Shown: one piece after another, positions 16,356-18,900 of the stretch
How positions within the stretch are numbered: position 1 is the first letter of the stretch
Layout: each line of letters opens with the position of its first letter
NCBI GenBank assembly: GCA_947628885.1
Contig: CANRBO010000008.1
Location: 1 to 18,900, forward strand
DNA: 18,900 bases
DNA from: an uncultured Clostridia bacterium
GTDB lineage: Bacteria > Bacillota > Clostridia > TANB77 > CAG-508
Reading direction: 5' to 3'
Translations under genes and position numbers: made by a program
The notes under the pieces: generated by a model
What the model was told of the DNA's origin: nothing
The model's database searches: none
The model's input: only the letters and a program-made list of their open reading frames with translations

Positions 16356-16465
16356 TAACAATAATTTTCTTTAGAAATTAAACTTATGTTTTACCGCTTA
16401 CGGATATAATTTATTGCTTTTTCTTAATATGTGATATTACTTTTATATTTCATTTTTGTTAAAAG

Positions 16466-16485
16466 AAGCGCCATTTTAGGCGCTT
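16466..16485 (-). terminator. Intrinsic terminator of the short - strand unit upstream of the giant gene
   Basis: AAGCGCC and GGCGCTT form a perfect 7-bp GC-rich stem with a 6-nt loop. On the - strand it is followed by CTTTTAAC, so it should end transcripts coming from the 16689 region and insulate the giant gene promoter. Confidence 0.65.
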
Positions 16486-16494
16486 TCTCTAGGG

Positions 16495-16518
16495 AATTAG
16501 AACTTTCAAGTTCTAATT
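16495..16518. terminator. 11-bp inverted repeat next to the terminator
   Basis: AATTAGAACTT and AAGTTCTAATT form a perfect stem separated by two bases. On the + strand it is followed by ATTTTTATTTAATTTTT, so it could stop + transcription. In - strand RNA it sits just before the main terminator. Confidence 0.45.
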
Positions 16519-16647
16519 ATTTTTATTTAATTTTTAATTAAAATCTATATTAATATTTAATCTAATTCTAAGGTTCAAATCTAATTGAAAAAAATTAAAT
16601 TTTAAATGAAGTTTGACAACGTACAAATTGTAATTATTTTCTAACCT

Positions 16648-16689
16648 TTAAGTTATCACATATTTGTAATCACATTTTAAATCTTTCAT
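16648..16689 (-). CDS. Candidate 13-residue peptide
   Basis: ATG at 16689 opens a 13-codon frame (MKDLKCDYKYVIT) with a strong ribosome binding site, GGAGG, 8 nt upstream and an extended -10 promoter about 35 nt upstream. About 130 nt of AT-rich DNA without a further ORF follow before the terminator hairpins. The spacing of promoter, ribosome binding site and start is too good to ignore. The peptide is unrecognised. It could be a real small protein, a leader peptide, or the 5' part of a regulatory RNA. Confidence 0.45.
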   Translation of the reverse strand: MKDLKCDYKYVIT

Positions 16690-16723
16690 TGTGTTTACCT
16701 CCATTTATTTTTACATAAATGTA

Positions 16724-16751
16724 AGTATAACATAATTAAAAAGAATGTACA
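16724..16751 (-). promoter_or_regulatory. Promoter of the short - strand unit
   Basis: On the - strand TGT followed by TATACT (16729-16724) makes an extended -10 box. A poor -35 (TGTACA, 16751-16746) lies inside the arm of the tatD terminator, 16 nt away. Transcription should start near 16717. Confidence 0.5.
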
Positions 16752-16790
16752 TTTTTGATCATTAAAGTTTAATCATTTTTGTACATTCTT
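16741..16790 (-). terminator. Intrinsic terminator of tatD
   Basis: AAGAATGTACA (16741-16751) pairs perfectly with TGTACATTCTT (16780-16790), and an inner ATTAAA/TTTAAT adds to the fold. On the - strand the stem runs into CTTTTTAAT. It begins 10 nt after the tatD stop codon. Confidence 0.75.
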
Positions 16791-16799
16791 ATTTTATCA

Positions 16800-17843
16800 T
16801 TAACAAACCTGTATATTGTATATTTTTAAGGCATTTTGATAAGTAGCTTTTGCTATCTCTTCAATTGATATATTCTTAAAATCTGCTATTTTTTGTGCAG
16901 TATATTTTACATTTCTCGGATCATTTCTAGTTCCTCGAACTGGTTCAGGTGCCAAATATGGGCTGTCCGTCTCTATTAACAATCTATCTAACGGAATTAA
17001 ATTAGCTATTTCTTCAGCATTTTTCGAATTTTTAAATGTAATCGGACCAGCCACAGATATGTAAAATCCAAGCTTAAGACCTTCCTTTATCAGCTCTCTG
17101 TTAAATGGACAACAATGGAATATTCCTTTTTTATTTACAGGATTTTGCTTTAATATCTCTAATGTATCCATTACTGCATCTCTCGTATGAATTGTAATTG
17201 GAAGATTATATTTATTCGCTATCTCGATTTGCTTTATAAAAGCCTGCTTCTGCCACTCCTTATCTGTATCATAATGATAATCTAAGCCTATCTCTCCAAC
17301 TGCTACAATTTTTGCCTTCCTTACTTCATTTTCTTTAGCCTGTGATATTTCTCCATTATCTATTATCTCTTTACCTTGTAATAATTCTTTATCTTGTGTG
17401 ATTATTTTCTTTTGCGCTACTTCTTTATTTTGTTTTAAAGTTTCTTTTTTTAAAACTTCATCAATTTGTATTACTTGGTCTTTTTGCAATATTTTTTTAT
17501 TTTGTTTTGTAATTCCTTTCTGTAACACTTTTTCAACTTGTATTGCTCCTTCTTTTTGAAATATTTTATTATCTTGTATAGTACCTTCTTTTTTTAATAT
17601 TTCATCTATGTTTTCCACATCTTTTGACCAGTTTGTGGATAAGTCATTTGGTGAAATGCCTACAGTTGCATATATGTAATCATATTTTTTAGAAAGCTCT
17701 ATCGCTCTTAATGAACCATGCAAACTATATCCACAATTAACAAAAGTAGTAATACCTGCATTGTAAATTTCAGGTATTACTTTTTCTCTATCAATATCAA
17801 ATTTTTCGTCATCCAAATGGCAATGTGAATCTAAGAACTCCAT
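16800..17843 (-). CDS. tatD: TatD-family metal-dependent DNase with a 12-residue repeat insertion
   Basis: TatD proteins are TIM-barrel, metal-dependent hydrolases with 3'-5' exonuclease activity. The ATG at 17843 is chosen because it gives the classic MEFLDSHCHLDD start and has GGGAG 7 nt upstream. The longer frame from 17945 would begin only about 4 nt after the predicted transcript start and would read through the leader hairpin. With this start there are 347 residues against the usual 255-260. All metal ligands are visible: H7 and H9, E184 (VGEIGLDYH), H219 (TIHTRDA), H243 (FHCCPF) and D293 (ETDSPYLAP). The extra length is residues 82-177, eight Lys/Gln-rich 12-residue repeats between the GISPND strand and the GEIGLDY strand. 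Activity is expected to survive. The gene is monocistronic with its own promoter, leader terminator and terminator. Confidence 0.9.
   Translation of the reverse strand: MEFLDSHCHLDDEKFDIDREKVIPEIYNAGITTFVNCGYSLHGSLRAIELSKKYDYIYATVGISPNDLSTNWSKDVENIDEILKKEGTIQDNKIFQKEGAIQVEKVLQKGITKQNKKILQKDQVIQIDEVLKKETLKQNKEVAQKKIITQDKELLQGKEIIDNGEISQAKENEVRKAKIVAVGEIGLDYHYDTDKEWQKQAFIKQIEIANKYNLPITIHTRDAVMDTLEILKQNPVNKKGIFHCCPFNRELIKEGLKLGFYISVAGPITFKNSKNAEEIANLIPLDRLLIETDSPYLAPEPVRGTRNDPRNVKYTAQKIADFKNISIEEIAKATYQNALKIYNIQVC
17313..17600 (-). repeat. Eight in-frame 36-nt repeats inside tatD
   Basis: Residues 82-177 divide exactly into eight 12-mers such as IFQKEGAIQVEK, VLQKGITKQNKK, ILQKDQVIQIDE, VLKKETLKQNKE and VAQKKIITQDKE. 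A pattern of hydrophobic, Leu, Gln/Lys, Lys ... Ile-Gln ... Lys/Glu is kept through the first six; the last two are degraded. Exact 36-nt spacing (288 nt) with diverged sequence indicates selection on length or frame. It is probably helical or coiled-coil. Confidence 0.85.
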
Positions 17844-17857
17844 TTCTATTCTCCCAT

Positions 17858-17901
17858 AATAAAAACTCACATCTTTAAAATTTGTCGACCTAGATGTGAG
17901 T
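17858..17901 (-). terminator. Intrinsic terminator in the tatD leader (candidate attenuator)
   Basis: On the - strand ACTCACATCT pairs perfectly with AGATGTGAGT across a 17-nt loop and is followed at once by TTTTTATT. It lies between the tatD promoter and its ribosome binding site (GGGAG at 17855-17851), only 15 nt before the start codon. Transcription would have to read through it to express tatD. I see no clear competing antiterminator helix. Confidence 0.65.
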
Positions 17902-17956
17902 CTTTTATAACTATCTCGGAAAAAACACGTTTGTGGAATTGTCATTTCCTATATCT

Positions 17957-17984
17957 ATTATACTTTTATTTTTATAAAAGTCAA
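17957..17984 (-). promoter_or_regulatory. Promoter of tatD
   Basis: On the - strand TTGACT (17984-17979), a 16-nt spacer and TATAAT (17962-17957). Transcription should start near 17950, giving a leader of about 107 nt that contains the terminator hairpin. Confidence 0.75.
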
Positions 17985-18023
17985 GTATAAATTAAATATT
18001 TATATGAAATATACAATTCCATA

Positions 18024-18052
18024 TTGCCATTTTTTGGAATATATTGTATAAT
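18024..18052 (+). promoter_or_regulatory. Promoter of the 21-residue peptide gene
   Basis: TTGCCA (18024-18029), a 17-nt spacer and TATAAT (18047-18052). Transcription should start near 18059. It diverges from the tatD promoter, with 39 nt between the two -35 boxes. Confidence 0.75.
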
Positions 18053-18064
18053 ATATTTGTTTTT

Positions 18065-18089
18065 CCTCCAAATTTTGCAAGAAAGGAGG
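18065..18089 (+). promoter_or_regulatory. Ribosome binding site of the 21-residue peptide, maskable by an upstream CCTCC
   Basis: The site AAAGGAGG (18082-18089) is close to ideal. CCTCC at 18065-18069, near the mRNA 5' end, can pair with GGAGG at 18085-18089 across a 15-nt loop and hide it. This 5-bp helix is the kind of self-masking seen in type I toxin mRNAs. Confidence 0.5.
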
Positions 18090-18099
18090 TCCAATACAT

Positions 18100-18165
18100 A
18101 TGAAAAAATTTGTAAAAGTAGTTGTACTGATCATTATTGCATACATCTTAAAGATGTTTGATTAA
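18100..18165 (+). CDS. 21-residue hydrophobic peptide, possible type I toxin-like or small membrane protein
   Basis: The frame starts MKKFVKVVVLII and ends IAYILKMFD: a short basic N terminus, about 12-14 hydrophobic residues that could just span or lie on the membrane, and a polar end. It has a complete private unit: near-consensus promoter, strong ribosome binding site 10 nt before the ATG, and a perfect terminator, for a predicted mRNA of about 140 nt. A second promoter faces it from the right and should make an RNA that ends near the 3' end of this mRNA. Size, composition and layout resemble type I toxins of the Ibs/TxpA kind, but I recognise no family by sequence. It could equally be a harmless membrane microprotein. 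The gene is too complete to be a chance ORF. Confidence 0.7.
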   Translation: MKKFVKVVVLIIIAYILKMFD

Positions 18166-18172
18166 TGCAACA

Positions 18173-18198
18173 CCCCTGCAGAAATGCAGGGGATTTTT
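18173..18198 (+). terminator. Terminator of the 21-residue peptide gene
   Basis: CCCCTGCA and TGCAGGGG form a perfect 8-bp stem capped by a GAAA tetraloop and followed by ATTTTT. It starts 7 nt after the stop codon. Confidence 0.9.
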
Positions 18199-18204
18199 CA
18201 TATA

Positions 18205-18310
18205 AAATAAAATACTAGCGATTGCATACACTAGTATTTTTCGTTTTTCCTTACATATAAATAATTTGTAAAAGTTTTGAATAGATAAAGTATATATCTA
18301 TTTCTATTCT
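18205..18310 (-). ncRNA. Candidate small RNA facing the 21-residue peptide gene
   Basis: A consensus promoter (18345-18317) and a terminator hairpin (18240-18209) bracket about 105 nt with no convincing ORF; only a 9-codon frame without a good ribosome binding site is present. The RNA can form an upstream stem GAATAGA/TCTATTC and the terminator stem. It converges on the peptide gene and ends within about 10 nt of that mRNA's 3' end, so read-through of either terminator would give complementary tails. An antisense regulator is the natural guess, unproven. Confidence 0.5.
18209..18240. terminator. Bidirectional terminator between the peptide gene and the small RNA
   Basis: AAAATACTAG (18209-18218) pairs perfectly with CTAGTATTTT (18231-18240). 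T-rich tails follow on both strands: TTTCGTTTTT-like on +, TTTTATTTTATA on -. It would end the facing small RNA and back up the peptide gene terminator. Confidence 0.7.
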
Positions 18311-18316
18311 TTAATT

Positions 18317-18345
18317 ATTATACTATAGAATAATAAAAATGTCAA
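18317..18345 (-). promoter_or_regulatory. Consensus promoter of the facing small RNA
   Basis: On the - strand TTGACA (18345-18340), 17 nt, TATAAT (18322-18317), an exact consensus match. Transcription should start near 18310. It lies just beyond the stop codon of the remnant gene at 18359, so it does not serve that gene. Confidence 0.8.
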
Positions 18346-18358
18346 GCATATTTGCGAT

Positions 18359-18706
18359 TTACTTCACGATATCGTACACAGTCTTTGTATCATCAGATTT
18401 TGCTGTATTTTTTTGCAATTTGACTCCTTTTTCTAAGCATACCAAAGGTCGTAAGCCAAGTCCATAATTGTAGTCATAATAACTACTGCCTACAAAACCA
18501 TTGCAATGAACATATTTCATATAACTATAATTACCACCGTTTTGAGAAGGTGACGCCAACCAATAGCCATAACAATTTCCTATTTTTCCATTTGCTTCTA
18601 TATCTTTATATTTTGTATGTGAAAAAAATGCATTATATTTTTCTTCTATTATTTTTTTCTTTTGAGTATCATTTTCTCTTTTTATTACTACACTTATACT
18701 ATCACA
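18359..18706 (-). pseudogene. Remnant of a DUF6273-like (GLRPLV-type) protein gene
   Basis: The frame is open for 115 codons between a TGA at 18709-18707 and the TAA at 18361. The part from about codon 46 reads YGYWLASPSQNGG, then a Gly/Tyr-rich stretch, then YGLGLRPLVCLEKGVKL and a polar tail. This closely resembles the C terminus of the DUF6273-like proteins common in gut Clostridia. The only initiation-type codon available is the TTG inside WLASP (18559), which cannot be a true start because it cuts the motif. No ATG or ribosome binding site precedes it in frame. The protein's N-terminal part is therefore missing or in another frame, and I call it a decayed fragment. The family name is from memory of the motif. 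Confidence 0.55.
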
Positions 18707-18798
18707 TCATTTTTACTTTTGCAACTATTATTTTATTTTTTTCTTATTACATTTTAATTAAATTTTTCTCCACATTACCTTTATTTCAAGTTTGAGTA

Positions 18799-18900
18799 TT
18801 AAGATAGCAAATTTTCATATTTCAATTCCCACTCTTTAAAGACATCTTCGGCTTTTCTTACTCTTCCATTATTATAGTCTTCTTCTGACTTCAATATTTT
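18799..18900 (-). CDS. C-terminal 33 codons of a gene entering from the right, possibly an antitoxin
   Basis: The frame is open from the window edge to TAA at 18801-18799. It includes KSEEDYNNGRVRKAED and then VFKEWELKYENLLS. The NGR ... AEDVFKEW pattern is common at the C terminus of small type II antitoxins such as RelB/DinJ or Phd/YefM proteins, where it wraps the toxin. With only 33 residues this is suggestive only. No toxin gene follows it; the next sequence downstream is the DUF6273-like remnant. Confidence 0.45.
   Translation of the reverse strand, partial: KILKSEEDYNNGRVRKAEDVFKEWELKYENLLS

Noticed and set aside
15629..16374. Three overlapping + strand ORFs (234, 170 and 137 residues) rich in Phe, Leu and Cys
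   Set aside because: The + strand here is almost free of A, so stop codons cannot occur and all three frames stay open. There is no ribosome binding site, and the peptides are T-tract translations. The region is the leader of the - strand giant gene.
17844..17945. tatD start at the ATG at 17945, giving 381 residues
   Set aside because: It would lie about 4 nt from the predicted transcript start with no room for a ribosome binding site, would translate through the leader terminator, and adds residues unlike any TatD. The ATG at 17843 has GGGAG and gives the family N terminus.
18359..18559. Intact 66-residue protein starting at the TTG at 18559
   Set aside because: The conserved YWLASP motif is read in frame upstream of and through this codon, so the TTG is a Leu inside a domain and not a start.
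18550..18795. 81-residue + strand ORF
   Set aside because: Phe/Leu/Tyr-rich translation of a T-rich strand opposite the remnant gene. No ribosome binding site or recognisable domain.

Overview
The window is AT-rich DNA with Shine-Dalgarno sites close to AAGGAGG and sigma-A type promoters. It carries a CwlD-type amidase and a G5/SleB-type cell-wall hydrolase. Together these point to a spore-forming, low-GC Bacillota of the class Clostridia, probably an uncultured gut lineage. The phylum is a firm inference; the lineage is a guess from gene style.

Left part (1-4700): the 3' part of a cwlD-like amidase runs on the + strand into its own terminator. Everything from there to about 18000 is read on the - strand. 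A small unknown protein comes first (807-1163), followed by a 51-nt repeat patch that may be a worn mobile-element end. Next are an AI-2E family permease, an exonuclease III lacking the catalytic Asn segment, and a membrane-anchored G5/SleB-like hydrolase with a consensus promoter.

Centre (4740-16360): one gene for a 3681-residue cell-surface fibre protein fills 11 kb. It has an N-terminal membrane segment, a Cys-containing head, eleven tandem ~120-residue SpaA/CnaB-type repeats (residues 739-2054), further prealbumin-like and DUF11-like domains, and a C-terminal membrane anchor preceded by LGRTG rather than LPxTG. Its predicted mRNA starts with a small hairpin and then has a 483-nt, A-rich, nearly U-free repetitive leader. 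The leader ends in tiny upstream ORFs that overlap one another and the giant start codon by ATGA.

Right part (16460-18900): a short transcription unit encodes a possible 13-residue peptide. tatD follows, its product expanded by eight 12-residue repeats and preceded by an intrinsic terminator in its leader. A compact + strand unit encodes a 21-residue hydrophobic peptide whose ribosome binding site can be masked. It faces a convergent - strand promoter that should make a ~105-nt RNA, an arrangement like a type I toxin-antitoxin locus. The window closes with a gene remnant of the GLRPLV (DUF6273-like) type and the last 33 codons of a gene that may be an antitoxin.

Most genes look like single transcription units with their own promoters and terminators, so functional links between neighbours are weak. 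The cell-envelope theme (CwlD, G5/SleB protein, giant fibre) is the only visible common thread. The candidates for undescribed biology are the fibre gene's leader, the 21-residue peptide with its facing RNA, and the altered ExoIII and TatD proteins.
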